Assembly: GCA_963749675.1 (NCBI GenBank)
Contig: CAVVNT010000002.1
Coordinates: forward strand, 310,001 to 374,000
Length of the DNA: 64,000 nt
Direction: 5' to 3'
Source of the DNA: Roseitranquillus sp963749675
GTDB taxonomy: Bacteria > Pseudomonadota > Alphaproteobacteria > Rhodobacterales > Rhodobacteraceae
The notes beneath the pieces are model-generated. The model ran no database searches. It was not told the origin of the DNA and worked only from the letters and a program-made list of their open reading frames with translations. A program made the position numbers and the translations under genes. Shown here in pieces: positions 47,163 to 56,591 of this stretch (position 1 is its first letter; each line of letters opens with the position of its first letter).

Positions 47163-48160
47163 CTACTTCGCCGTCACCTCCGCCCCCCATCCGAGCGGCT
47201 CGCTCACGATCTCGCCGGCATCCGCCTCGGCGATGAAGCGTTCCGCCTCCAGGGCCGCCATGCATCCCATGCCGGCAGAGGTGACTGCCTGCCTGTAGAC
47301 GTGGTCGGTGATGTCTCCCGCGGCGAAGACTCCGGGAACCGAGGTCGCGGTGGAATCCGGCTGGGTGACGACGTATCCGCCGTGATGCAGCTCCAGCTGG
47401 TCCGCGACGAGCTCGGAGGACGGAGCATGGCCGATGGCGACGAAGACGCCGTCGACGTCGATCTCGCGTGTCTGCCCGGTGGCCGAGTGCGCGATCCGCA
47501 CGCCGCTGACGCCGCGCGGATCGTCCTCACCCAGCACCTCGTCGATCACGTGGTCCCAGATCACTTCGATCTTTGGGTTCTTGAACAGCCGGTCCTGCAG
47601 GATGGCCTCGGCGCGCAGCTGGTCGCGGCGATGCACAAGCCAAACCTTCGCGGCGAAGTTCGTCAGAAACAGCGCCTCCTCGACCGCCGTGTTGCCGCCG
47701 CCCACGACCGCGACCTCCTTGCCGCGGTAGAAGAAGCCGTCGCAGGTCGCGCACGCGGAGACGCCAAAGCCCTTGAACCGCTCTTCGCTCGGCAGGCCGA
47801 GCCAGCGCGCCTGCGCGCCGGTGGCCAGGATGACCGTGTCGGCTTTGAAAATCGCTCCGCTGTCGCAGCCGCGCCGTGAAGGGCCGCCGCGACAGGTCGA
47901 GGCTCGAGACATGATCCGAAATGATCTCCGCGCCGGTGGCGCGCGCGTGCGCCTCCATCTTCACCATCAGGTCGGGCCCCTGGATGCTCTCTTCGCCCGG
48001 CCAGTTCTCGACCTCGGTCGTGATTGTGAGCTGGCCCGCCCGGCTGGATGCCCTGGACCAACACCGGCTCGAGCATGGCGCGAGAGGCGTAGACAGCCGC
48101 CGTGTAGCCCGCCGGGCCTGATCCGATGATCAGAACCTTGACGTGCCTCGTCTCTTTCAT
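47163..48160 (-). CDS. trxB: Thioredoxin reductase, two frameshifts
   Basis: A FAD/NADPH flavoprotein of about 331 residues that reduces thioredoxin. FAD-binding motif VLIIGSGPAGYTAAVYASRA is near the N-terminus; the redox-active cysteines are in SACATCDGFF; the NADPH site is VAVVGGGNTAVEEALFL; and the C-terminal FAD motif is GVFAAGDITDHVYRQA. Extra bases near 48045 (after QPGG) and near 47868 (before CDSGAIFKAD) shift the frame twice; the length is 2 modulo 3. Start MKETRHVKVLI at 48160. Confidence 0.92.
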
Positions 48161-48317
48161 GCTCGCACCTCTTTCGTCATCGGCGACTCGATATAGGCGG
48201 GGCGGGCAGAGGGGAACAAGTCGGCTCGAGTTGCCTTTGAATATGGTGCGGCTTGAAAGATTGTTGCGCACGTCGAGGCGCGGGCGTAAGGAGATTCAAC
48301 GCGTTTCGGGGAGAACG

Positions 48318-48818
48318 ATGCCGGGACACAAACTCGATCACATCGACCGACAGATCCTGGCGGAGCTTCAGGCGGACGGTCGGATGACGAACGTCGAACT
48401 GGCGCGGCGCGTCGGAATCTCGGCGCCGCCATGCCTCGACGGGTCCGTACGCTTGAGGAGAGTGGCTACATCGGTGGCTATCACGCCGACGTCGACGCGC
48501 GCGCCCTGGGCTTCGAGGTCCAGGTCTTCGCCATGGTCGGGCTGCAGCGCCAGGCGGAGCAGGATCTCATCGGCGTTCGAGGAACGGTGCCGCGATTGGC
48601 CGCTCGTTCGCGAATGCCACATGCTGAACGGCGAGGTCGACTTCATCCTCAAGTGCGTGGCGCCGGACCTGTCGACCTTCCAGAGCTTTCTCACGCGCGA
48701 ACTGACCTCGGCGCCGAACGTGGCGAGCGTAAAGACGTCGCTGGTGATCCGCGGCTCCAAGGATGAGCCGGGCGTGCCGTTCGACGTTCTGGAAGAGCGG
48801 TTGAAGAAGACAGCCTAG
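48318..48818 (+). CDS. Lrp/AsnC regulator, two frameshifts
   Basis: A second Lrp/AsnC regulator of about 166 residues. The HTH part is LDHIDRQILAELQADGRMTN, VELARRVGISAPPC; then RRVRTLEESGYIGGYHADVD and GFEVQVFAMVGLQRQAEQDL in a second frame; the RAM domain ends VRECHMLNGEVDFILKCVAP in the first frame again. A missing base near 48440 and an extra base near 48572 cancel in length. It starts MPGHKLDHIDRQ after a purine-rich leader. The target is unknown. Its TAG stop shares CTAG with pgeF. Confidence 0.87.
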   Translation: MPGHKLDHIDRQILAELQADGRMTNVELARRVGISAPPCLDGSVRLRRVATSVAITPTSTRAPWASRSRSSPWSGCSARRSRISSAFEERCRDWPLVRECHMLNGEVDFILKCVAPDLSTFQSFLTRELTSAPNVASVKTSLVIRGSKDEPGVPFDVLEERLKKTA

Positions 48819-49570
48819 AGGCAGATCGCCGCGATCATCCGCCCATAGTCCGCCTCCTTGCGGTGGACGGATCGGCGGTAGGAGAAGAACCGGCCTTCGT
48901 CGAAGTAGGTGCAGTGGCCGGTCCAGGTGGCGTCGCCGACGCCTGCGGCGCGCAATCGGCAGAGGCCATAGCCGGGCAGGTCGAACTGCAGCCGGTCGCC
49001 TCGACCGCCGACGAAGAACCGCGCTGCCTCGGGGTCGTCGGCGGTGACCTCGTCGAAGAACTCCGGGCCGACCTCGTAGGCGGCCTGGCTGATCGTCGGG
49101 CCGATCACGGCCCGGATCGACGGCGCTTCGGCACCCATCGCCTCCATCGCTCGAACGGTCTCTTCCAGAACACCGGCGAGGGCTCCGCGCCAACCGGCAT
49201 GCGCGGCGCCGACGACTTGTGCCTCGGGGTCGATCAGCAGAACCGGCTGGCAGTCCGCCGTCAGTACCGACAGCGCCAGGCCGGGTGTCGCGGTGACGAG
49301 CGCGTCGGCCCGCAACGGCGCCTCGGGCGGCTCGGTGACGGTCACGACGTCGGACGAATGGGTCTGATGCACGCCGACCAGCCGATCCGGCGTCACGCCG
49401 AGCGCCAGCGCTGCGCGCGAGCGATTGATCGCGACGATGTCGCGCTGGTCGCTTGAGCCGCCGCCGCAATTGAGCCCGCGAAATACGCCCGAGCTCGCTC
49501 CGCCTTGCCGCGCGAAGAAGCCGTGGCACGCTGGATCGAGCAGCGGCTCGGTGATGATATCGAGCGTCAC
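48815..49570 (-). CDS. pgeF: Peptidoglycan editing factor / multicopper polyphenol oxidase (YfiH)
   Basis: A 251-residue protein of the YfiH/PgeF family. Metal-binding and family motifs are VGVHQTHSSDVV, SVLTADCQPVLLID, VVGAAHAGWRGALAG and GPTISQAAYEVGPEF. Members have been described as laccases and as peptidoglycan-editing amidases. Its ATG overlaps the stop of the upstream methyltransferase gene (ATGA), forming lgt-midA-pgeF, an order common in Rhodobacterales. Confidence 0.9.
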   Translation of the reverse strand: MTLDIITEPLLDPACHGFFARQGGASSGVFRGLNCGGGSSDQRDIVAINRSRAALALGVTPDRLVGVHQTHSSDVVTVTEPPEAPLRADALVTATPGLALSVLTADCQPVLLIDPEAQVVGAAHAGWRGALAGVLEETVRAMEAMGAEAPSIRAVIGPTISQAAYEVGPEFFDEVTADDPEAARFFVGGRGDRLQFDLPGYGLCRLRAAGVGDATWTGHCTYFDEGRFFSYRRSVHRKEADYGRMIAAICL

Positions 49571-50631
49571 GCGTCGAAACCGGGTGGCGGTGTTCCGTCA
49601 TGGATGGCGATGGCTTGGAACAGCCTTCCCATTTCGTCGGGGTGGGTCAAGCGGCGATGGGCCGCGACGTGCGCGGCGAGAGCGTTCCCGTTGAGGCCGT
49701 CGGCGAGACGGCGCGCGCGGGCGGTGATCCCGAGCCGCTCCAGCAGGACACCTTGCGATACCATCGGAGAGACCTGCGCACCGGCGCCTGCCGCGGCTCG
49801 TGACACCGCTGCGAAATCGACATGCGCGGTGAGGTCGGCATCGCCGGGTCTGGCGAGCGGATCGGCAGGCCCGTGCGCCCGCACCGCTTGAAGCGTGTCG
49901 CCGAGGGAGCGCCAGCCGCCATAGTCGATGACGATCGCTGCGCCGCCTGACGAGCCGATCCGTCGTCCGATCTCGGCCATCACCACCTCCGCCGCTGGGG
50001 AGCGTTCCACGATGTCGCCGTCGCGCGTATCCGCGTGCCGGTTGTCGAGTGCCGGTTGCGGCGCTGCGGGCGCGAGCCCAAACGACAGCTCGCCACCGTC
50101 CAGGCCGACGACACGCTCGCGCCAACCCTCGCCGGAGCGAACGAACTGGCGGATCGGCAGCGCGTCGAGAAACTCGTTGGCGACAAGAAGCAGCGTCTCC
50201 TCCGGCAGACTGGCGACACTCTGGTGCCACGTCGCCGGGTGACCCCCGAGCGCCGCGGCCTGCCTTGTGCGAAGGGGCGGCGAGGCTTCCACCAGATGGA
50301 CCTCGGCAGCGTCCGCAAAGCCCGGCACCGCGCGGCAGGCACGCAGCGCATCGGCCATGAGCGTGCCGCGCCCGGGTCCAAGTTCGGCAAGGACGAAAGG
50401 CGTCGGGCGACCGCGGTCGAGCCACGCCTGCGCGAGGGCGATGCCGAGCAGCTCCCCGAACATCTGGCTGATCTCGGGCGCCGTCGTGAAGTCTCCCGCC
50501 ACGCCCAATGGGTCGCGCGTCGCGTAATAGCCGTGCTCGGGGTGCAGCAGGCATTCGGCCATGAACTCAGCGACGGTGATCGGCCCGGCCGCGGCGATGC
50601 GCTCGGCCAGCCGCCGGCCGAGCGGCGTCAT
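49567..50631 (-). CDS. SAM-dependent methyltransferase, MidA/NDUFAF7 type
   Basis: A 354-residue class I methyltransferase of the MidA/NDUFAF7 family, whose eukaryotic members methylate an arginine of the complex I NDUFS2 subunit. Motifs: AECLLHPEHGYYATRDPLG, SAM site VLAELGPGRGTLMADAL, and NEFLDALPIRQF. It begins MTPLGRRLAERIAAAGP at ATG 50629-50631, overlapping the lgt stop. A longer open frame to 51210 is the out-of-frame remains of lgt. Confidence 0.88.
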   Translation of the reverse strand: MTPLGRRLAERIAAAGPITVAEFMAECLLHPEHGYYATRDPLGVAGDFTTAPEISQMFGELLGIALAQAWLDRGRPTPFVLAELGPGRGTLMADALRACRAVPGFADAAEVHLVEASPPLRTRQAAALGGHPATWHQSVASLPEETLLLVANEFLDALPIRQFVRSGEGWRERVVGLDGGELSFGLAPAAPQPALDNRHADTRDGDIVERSPAAEVVMAEIGRRIGSSGGAAIVIDYGGWRSLGDTLQAVRAHGPADPLARPGDADLTAHVDFAAVSRAAAGAGAQVSPMVSQGVLLERLGITARARRLADGLNGNALAAHVAAHRRLTHPDEMGRLFQAIAIHDGTPPPGFDA

Positions 50632-51536
50632 GCGGCGCGATCCGTCCGCCGGGGTTGCCGGCGCGCGCAGACCACCAGCGCAATTCCGAGTGCGATCATC
50701 GGCAGCGAAAGAAGCTGTCCCATCGTCAGGCCCGCCGATCCGACCTGGACGGCGTAGCCGAGCGGGTTTCCGGGCCCGGCGAACTGAGCGTCCGGCTGGC
50801 GCACGAACTCCACCAGGAACCGCGCGACGCCATAGCCCGCGATGAAGAGGCCGAAAGTCTGCCAGGGCAGCTTCAGCCAGCCGCGGCGCCAGACGAGCCA
50901 AAGGATCAGGCCGCCGAGCAGCAGCCCTTCGAGCCCCGCTTCGTAGAGCTGGCTGGGGTGCCGTGCGCAGAGGCCCTCGACCAGGGGGCAGTCCTGCGCG
51001 GCAGCGCCGGGAAAGATCACCCCCCAGGGCAGGCCGGTCGGCCGGCCCCAGAGCTCGGCATTGATGAAATTCGCGATCCGTCCCAGCAGCAGGCCCGGAG
51101 GCGTCGCGAGCGCCAAGCAGGTCAGCGGTCGAGCCGTAGGGGAGACCGTGGCGCCGCGCATGGAGCCAGGAAGCGATCGCGACACCGGCAAGGCCGCCAT
51201 GGAACGACATGCCGCCCTGCCAGATCGCGGGGATCTGCAGCGGGTTCGCCAGGTAGTAGCGCCGGCTGGTAGATCAGCACGAAGCCCAGCCGCCCTCCGG
51301 CAAGGATGCCGAGGATGACCCAGGTCAGCAGCTCCTCGAGCTCGGCCGGCGTCATCGGCGGCCGTTCGGCCGGCCAGAGTCGCGAGCGTTCGGAGCGCGC
51401 GGACCGCGAGCCGCCAGCCGATGACGATGCCCACGATGTAGGCGAGCGCATACCACCGCAGCGCGAACTCCATCCCGAGGACGGAGATCGAGAAGACCTC
51501 CGGCGAGATGTCGGGAAAGGGGATCGCGAACGGCAT
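50628..51536 (-). CDS. lgt: Prolipoprotein diacylglyceryl transferase, several frameshifts
   Basis: Lgt adds diacylglycerol to lipobox cysteines in the inner membrane. The N-terminus (MPFAIPFPDISPEVFSI, then GMEFALRWYALAYIVGI) and the C-terminal two thirds, including the signature GRIANFINAELWGRPTGLPWG, are in one frame; the middle (LWPAERPPMTPAELEELLTW, GGRLGFVLIYQ, and the catalytic-region MSFHGGLAGVAIASWL) is spread over two other frames. Shifts are near 51378, 51262, 51255 and 51125 and cancel in total. Lgt is essential, so these are probably sequencing errors. Confidence 0.88.
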   Translation of the reverse strand: MPFAIPFPDISPEVFSISVLGMEFALRWYALAYIVGIVIGWRLAVRALRTLATLAGRTAADDAGRARGAADLGHPRHPCRRAAGLRADLPAGATTWRTRCRSPRSGRAACRSMAALPVSRSLPGSMRGATVSPTARPLTCLALATPPGLLLGRIANFINAELWGRPTGLPWGVIFPGAAAQDCPLVEGLCARHPSQLYEAGLEGLLLGGLILWLVWRRGWLKLPWQTFGLFIAGYGVARFLVEFVRQPDAQFAGPGNPLGYAVQVGSAGLTMGQLLSLPMIALGIALVVCARRQPRRTDRAA

Positions 51537-51630
51537 CGACGGCGGCGTGCCTTCGGGCGCTAGGGACTGTCAACCTTGCGCCGCGCCGCCAGCCGCCCAT
51601 ATCAGAGGCAATAACGAAGGAGGCCGGTCC

Positions 51631-51894
51631 ATGCAGACACGAAATCGCATCTTCGACGATCTTTCGCAGCTGATGACCAACGCGATGGGCGTGGCTCAGG
51701 GCGCTCGGGAGGAGGCGGAGACGGCGTTCAAGGGCATGGTCGACCGCTGGCTGGCGGACCGCGACTTCGTCACGCGCGAGGAGTTCGACGCCGTTCGCGC
51801 GATGGCGCAGAAGGCGCGCGAGGAGAACGAGGCGCTGAAGGCTCGGATCGACGCGCTGGAGGCCAAGCACGCGCAGGGCGGATCGAGCGTCTAG
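51631..51894 (+). CDS. ubiK: Ubiquinone biosynthesis accessory factor UbiK
   Basis: An 87-residue protein of the BMFP/UbiK (YqiC) family that helps the ubiquinone-synthesis complex at the membrane. It has an amphipathic N-terminal helix (MQTRNRIFDDLSQLMTNAMG) and a C-terminal coiled coil (EEFDAVRAMAQKAREENEAL). A strong ribosome-binding site (GAAGGAGG) precedes ATG 51631. It is divergent from lgt. Confidence 0.9.
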   Translation: MQTRNRIFDDLSQLMTNAMGVAQGAREEAETAFKGMVDRWLADRDFVTREEFDAVRAMAQKAREENEALKARIDALEAKHAQGGSSV

Positions 51895-52100
51895 GGCACC
51901 AAGCCTGCGGCGAGCTTCTGCGCTGTCGGGCGGCGCTTTCGCGTTCGTGGCACGGGTCCGCGGCGAATTCTGCTGGACTCCGCAGCGGGATCGCCCCACC
52001 ATATCTTGTAAGGACGGCGAAGAATGCCGCCGATCCTTGTTGAGGCACCAAGCCGTTGTGGCGCCGGGCGCCGCATACGGCACAACCCATGAGGCGCCAC

Positions 52101-52604
52101 ATGTCGCTTTCCGAGCATATCCCCGCAACCGACCATCTCGACCCGATCGACATCGTCGAGCATCTGGCCGAGCACCACGATTGGGACTTCGACCGCATCG
52201 CCGAGGACCAGATCGCGATGGCGGTCGAGGGACAGTGGCGCACGTACTCCATCACGCTCGCTTGGTCGGCGGGCGACGAGACGCTGCGGCTGGTCGCGAC
52301 CTTCGAGATGGAGCCGCCCGAAGAGCGGATGGAGGCGCTGCACGACCTGCTCAACCGCGTCAACGATTGCTGCTGGACCGGCGCCTTCACCTACTGGGCG
52401 GCGCAGAGCCTTGTCGTCTGGCGCTACGGCCTCGTGCTTTCGGGCGGCCAGATCGCAACGCCGGAGCAGATCGACCGGATGATCGTGTCGGCCGTGCAGG
52501 CGGCGGAGCGGTTCTACCCGGCGTTCCAGCTTGCGGCATGGGGCAACGGTACCCCCGAGGAGGCGATGCGGGTCGCCATTGCCGAGGCCTACGGTCGCGC
52601 CTAG
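52101..52604 (+). CDS. YbjN domain protein
   Basis: A 167-residue YbjN-type protein (type III secretion chaperone-like fold). The conserved segments are HDWDFDRIAEDQIAMAVEGQ and LHDLLNRVNDCCWTGAFTYW. Function unknown; YbjN in E. coli is linked to stress tolerance and motility. ATG 52101 is preferred because GAGG lies six bases before it; an upstream in-frame ATG at 52089 would overlap this site. Confidence 0.85.
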   Translation: MSLSEHIPATDHLDPIDIVEHLAEHHDWDFDRIAEDQIAMAVEGQWRTYSITLAWSAGDETLRLVATFEMEPPEERMEALHDLLNRVNDCCWTGAFTYWAAQSLVVWRYGLVLSGGQIATPEQIDRMIVSAVQAAERFYPAFQLAAWGNGTPEEAMRVAIAEAYGRA

Positions 52605-52634
52605 TCTCCGCCCCCGGTAGACGGGGAGGGGACG

Positions 52635-53454
52635 ATGAAGCTTGCCGATATCGCGACGGGCGGCATCGTTCTCGTCGGGTGCGGCCGGATGGGCGGGGCG
52701 ATGCTGGACGGATGGCTCGCCCGCGGGCTGTCCGCCGGATCAGGTCTGGATCGTCGACCCCAAGCCCTTCGACGGATCGCCGAGATCGGCGTGCAACCTC
52801 AACGACGAGCTGCCGGCCGCGCCCTCGGTGGCGGTCGTCGCGGTCAAGCCGCAACTCCTCGATGGCGCGATGCCGACCCTCGAGCACGATGGCCGGCGGC
52901 GAGCACGCTGATCGTGTCGGTCGCCGCCGGCGTGCCGATGTCGCGGTTCGAGGCGCTGGCGCCGGGCACGCCCGTCGTGCGGACCATGCCCAACACGCCC
53001 GCTGCGATCGGGCGCGGGATCACCGCACTCATCGGCAATGCGGCCGCGGCCGGAGGATCCGGCCTCGCCACGCGCCGAGGCGCTGATGTCGGCGGTGGGC
53101 GAGACGGTGCGGCTCGACGACGAGGAGCAGATGGACGCGGTGACGGCGGTGTCCGGCTCCGGCCCGGCATACGTCTTCCACCTGATCGAAGCGATGGCGG
53201 CGGCGGGCGAGGCCGAGGGGCTGGCTCCCGAACTGGCCCTGCAACTCGCGCGCGCGACCGTTGCGGGCGCCGGTGCGCTGGCGATGGAGAGCGGCGAGGA
53301 CGCCGTCGCACGCTGCGAGAGGGCGTGACGAGCCCCGCGGGCACGACCGCGGCGGCGCTGGACGTGCTGATGGAGCGGAGACACGGGCTGCCGCCACTGA
53401 TGCGGCGCGCCGTGGCGGCGGCGGCGGCGCGTTCGCGCGAGCTCGGCCAGGTGA
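52635..53454 (+). CDS. proC: Pyrroline-5-carboxylate reductase, five frameshifts
   Basis: ProC makes proline from pyrroline-5-carboxylate with NADPH (about 272 residues here). The Rossmann motif is IVLVGCGRMGGAMLDGWL; others are SVAVVAVKPQLLD, VVRTMPNTPAAIGRGI, VTAVSGSGPAYVFHLIEAMA and REGVTSPAGTTAAALDVL. Frame changes: extra G near 52737 (before DQVWIVDP), missing base near 52895, extra G near 53052 (before EDPASPRAEAL), missing base near 53311, extra base near 53448 before TGA 53452-53454. The next gene's GTG overlaps this stop. Confidence 0.88.
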
Positions 53455-53784
53455 TCTCCTACGAGGACTTCGCCAAGGTCGACATCCGCGTCGGCCGGAT
53501 CGCCCGCGCCGAGCCGTTTCCCGAGGCGCGGAAGCCCGCCTACAGGCTCTGGGTCGACTTCGGACCCGAGATCGGCGAGCGCAAATCGTCGGCCCAGATC
53601 ACGCGAAACTACGCGCTGGACGAGCTTGCCGGGCAGGCTGGTCATCGGCGTCGTCAACTTCCCGCCCCGGCAGATCGGGCCGATGCGGTCGGAGGTCCTG
53701 GTGCTCGGCGTGCCCGACGCCGACGGCGAGGTCGTTCTGCTGACGCCGGACCGCGACGTTCCGATCGGAGGAAGGATGTACTGA
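53451..53784 (+). CDS. CsaA-like tRNA-binding domain protein, one frameshift
   Basis: A small OB-fold tRNA-binding protein (about 110 residues) related to CsaA and the C-terminus of bacterial Met-tRNA synthetase. It begins with GTG (VISYEDFAKVDIRVGRIARA) and has KPAYRLWVDFGPEIG, RKSSAQITRNYALDEL, then, after an extra G near 53632, RLVIGVVNFPPRQIGPMRSE and VLVLGVPDADGEVVLL. It binds RNA or acts as a chaperone. The start overlaps the proC stop and its stop overlaps the next ATG (TGATG). Confidence 0.88.
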
Positions 53785-54727
53785 TGCGAATTCTCGTCAC
53801 GCGCGAAATGCCGCCCGACGTGCTGGACGCGCTCGACCCCGAGCACGAGGTGACGCGGCGGACCGAGGACCGTCCGATGACGCTGGAGGAGGCGCGCGCA
53901 GGCGCTGGCAGAGTACGACGTGATCCTGCCGACGCTTGGCGACGCGTTCGGCGCCGACGCCTTCTCGTGCGAGGTTCGGACCGGCTGCTGGCGAACTTCG
54001 GCGTCGGCTACAACCACATCGACGTCGCCGCGGCCAAGGCGGCGGGCATGGCGGTGACGAACACGCCGGGCGCGGTGACCGATGCGACCGCCGACATCGC
54101 GATGCTGCTGATCCTGATGACGTGCCGCCGCGCCAGCGAGGGCGAGCGCCTGGTGCGTGCGGGCGAGTGGACCGGTTGGGCGCCGACGCAGCTTTTGGGC
54201 CTGCATCTCGGCGGCAAGACGCTCGGCATCGTCGGCATGGGCCGGATCGGCAAGGCGATCGCGCGGCGCGCCACGGCCTTCGGGATGGAGATCGTGTTCT
54301 ACAACCGCTCCCGCGTCGAGGATCCGGGCGTTGCCGCGCGGCAGCTGGAACTGGCGGAGGTTCTCGCGTGACGCCGACGTGGTGGTGCTGGCGGTGCCGG
54401 CGACGCCGGAGACGCGGCATCTGATCGACGCCGCCGCGCTTGCGGCGATGCAGCCGACGGCGCATCTCGTCAACATCGCGCGGGGCGACATCGTCGACGA
54501 GGCGGCGCTGATCGAGGCGCTGCGGACGGGCGCGATCGCCGGGCGCAGGCCTCGACGTCTACGAGAACGAACCCGCTGTGCCCGAGGCTCTCCGCGCGCT
54601 CCAGAACGTGGCTCTGCTGCCGCATCTCGGCACCTCGGCGCTGGAGGTGCGGCAGAGCATGGGTCGGATGGCGGTCGACAACATCCTGGCGTTCGCGGCG
54701 GGCCGTGACCTGCCCAATCCGGTCTAG
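53784..54727 (+). CDS. D-2-hydroxyacid dehydrogenase (glyoxylate/hydroxypyruvate reductase type), four frameshifts
   Basis: An NAD(P)-dependent D-2-hydroxyacid dehydrogenase of about 313 residues, like D-glycerate dehydrogenases. Motifs: LLANFGVGYNHIDVAAAKAA, NAD loop LGIVGMGRIGKAIARRA, HLVNIARGDIVDEAALIEAL, and AGLDVYENEPAVPEALRALQ with catalytic His in LLPHLGTSA. Shifts: extra G near 53901, missing C near 53982, extra T near 54371, extra G near 54543. Net length is 2 modulo 3, which agrees. Stop TAG 54725-54727 shares CTAG with the MFS gene. Confidence 0.87.
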
Positions 54728-55867
54728 CGCAGGCGCGTCAGCGCCGCGACGACCAGCGACAGGATCGCCGTCAGCCCCCACATCGCCGCCCAGCCGGCGG
54801 CGTCGATGACCGCACCGAGGATCGGCGGGCTGAGCAGATAGCCCAGATAAGCGATCGCCGTGACCGTGGCGAGGGCCGGTCCCCGGTCGGCGACGGCCAC
54901 GCTGCGGGTCGCCGCGCGAAAGACGGCCGGCTCGACCGGGCCGACGCCGATGCCGGCCAGCAGCAAGGCCAAGATCGTCAGGGACACCGCCGGCCCCGAC
55001 GCGACCACGGCGAAGGCGGGGGCGGCAAGCAGAGCCGCGACGAGCAGCACCGTGCGCGGCCGACAGCGCGTCTCGACCGCATGCGCGGCCAGCCGGCCGA
55101 GCGACAGGCCGAGGACGAAGGTGGCGGGCGCCAGACCGGCCGCAGCCGGTGCCGCGCCTTGGACCGTCTCGACGAAGATCGCCGCCCAGCTCTGCGAGGA
55201 ATTGTCGAGAAACGCCGCCAGTGCCGCGATGACGGCCAGCATCAGTAGCGACCGACCGAGGAGCACGCGATGCCGGCCTGTCGGCTCTTCGGGACGAGGG
55301 GAGGGGAGGGCCGTCCGCGTGATCGAAAAGCACGCTGGCGACGAAGCAGGCCGCGACCACGCCGAAGATCACCGCGACCCCAAGGCCGACACCGCGCGCG
55401 ACCCCCGTGACTGCGCTGGCGACAAGCATTGCGGCGGGAAACATGGCGTGCGTCCGGTTGAAAAGCGACAGACGCCGTCGCCGCCTCGATCTCCGCCGTC
55501 CTGAGGTTCAGCGAGATGTCGAGCGCGCCGGACGCCGCACCGAGGACCGCGAGCGCACGCAACGAGAAGCCAGAGCGACCCCGAAACCGCAAGCAGGACA
55601 CAGCCTGTGGCGAAGGCTGCGAGTGCGAGAGGAAGCGCCCGCGTTCCGAGCCCTGCGATGACGGCGCCCCAGAGGCGCATCACTGGAAAAGCAGCAAGCG
55701 ACATGACACCGAGTGCGAGGCCGAAGGCACCTTCCCCGAAACCGAGCACGTGCCTGGATGGCGGGCGCTGCCGCCGCGAAGGCCCCCCAGAAGATGCCCG
55801 CTATCCCGTAGCCTGCGAAAAGTCCCGCCACCGCCAAGGCGTGCGTCGGCGACTGCGCCGGGCTCAC
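54724..55867 (-). CDS. MFS transporter, several frameshifts
   Basis: A major facilitator superfamily permease of about 380 residues with roughly 12 hydrophobic segments spread over three frames: LAVAGLFAGYGIAGIFWGAF, LGFGEGAFGLALGVMSLAAF, LAVLGAASGALDISLNLRTA, and a clean C-terminal third (SVAVADRGPALATVTAIAYL, YLLSPPILGAVIDAAGWAAM). It resembles the group of uncharacterised alphaproteobacterial MFS proteins with an EIE motif. A GTG at 55867 overlaps the tdk stop. Substrate unknown. Confidence 0.8.
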
Positions 55868-56433
55868 CAGACGCCTGTGGCTTCGCGCCAGTGCTGGCGG
55901 CAAAGCGAGACGTAGGTCTCGTTGCCGCCGATCTGGACTTGATCGCCCGAGGTCATCGGGCGCCCGTCCGCGTCAAGGCGCGCAACCATGGTCGCCTTGC
56001 GGCCGCAATGGCAGATGGTGCGTGCCTCGCGCAGGTTGTCGGCCAGAGCGAGCAGGGCGGCGGAGCCTGGAAACAATTCGCCGCGGAAGTCCACGCGCAG
56101 GCCGTAACACATCACGGGTACGTCGAAGTCGTCGGCGGCGCGCGCGAGTTGGCGCACCTGTTCCGCGCTCAGAAATTGAGCTTCATCGACGAAGACGCAG
56201 GCCACGTCCCGTCCGCGCAGCCGTGCATGAAGGTCGATCTCGGAGTCGAAGAGGTCTGCCGGTGCAGAGAGGCCGATGCGGCTGGCAAGCTTTCCTCGTC
56301 CCGCACGCTCGTCCAGGCGGGCGGTCAGCAGGTACGTGTCCATGCCCCGCTCGCGGTAATTGTACGACGCTTGCAGAAGCAGCGTCGATTTGCCGGCATT
56401 CATGGTGGAGTAGACGAAATAGAGCTTTGCCAC
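55864..56433 (-). CDS. tdk: Thymidine kinase
   Basis: A 189-residue type II thymidine kinase that phosphorylates thymidine in salvage. Walker A is STMNAGKSTLLLQ, the metal-binding acidic motif is VFVDEAQFLS, the zinc-site cysteines are in ICHCGRKATM and SLCRQHW, and the substrate loop is QVQIGGNETYVS. It starts MAKLYFVYSTMNAGK. Its stop overlaps the GTG of the downstream MFS gene. Confidence 0.94.
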   Translation of the reverse strand: MAKLYFVYSTMNAGKSTLLLQASYNYRERGMDTYLLTARLDERAGRGKLASRIGLSAPADLFDSEIDLHARLRGRDVACVFVDEAQFLSAEQVRQLARAADDFDVPVMCYGLRVDFRGELFPGSAALLALADNLREARTICHCGRKATMVARLDADGRPMTSGDQVQIGGNETYVSLCRQHWREATGVW

Positions 56434-56476
56434 GGCGCCGGCTTAGGCACGGCACCCGGCTTCGGCAAGGGGGCGG

Positions 56477-56516
56477 TGGGTAGCCCGCCGCCCGGTTGGA
56501 CGACGGGCCTTACCCA
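56477..56516. repeat. Imperfect palindrome between tdk and the VPLPA-CTERM gene
   Basis: TGGGTAGCCCG (56477-56487) is complementary to CGGGC (56504-56508) plus TACCCA (56511-56516) with a two-base bulge. It looks like a REP-type extragenic hairpin; it also could end transcription of the surface-protein gene. Confidence 0.45.
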
Positions 56517-56591
56517 CAACGACGCTTTCGCGCCGCCCACTCGCTACTCGACCCGGTTGCCCGGGCCGAGGACTGTCATAGCGCGTTCGTC

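Noticed and set aside
49567..51210. Lgt-methyltransferase fusion
   Set aside because: lgt is broken by frameshifts and its middle happens to be in the frame of the next gene; both genes have separate, normal ends.
52635..54371. A 578-residue ProC-CsaA-dehydrogenase fusion
   Set aside because: The open frame jumps between three genes because of indels; each gene has a start and stop overlap typical of separate cistrons.
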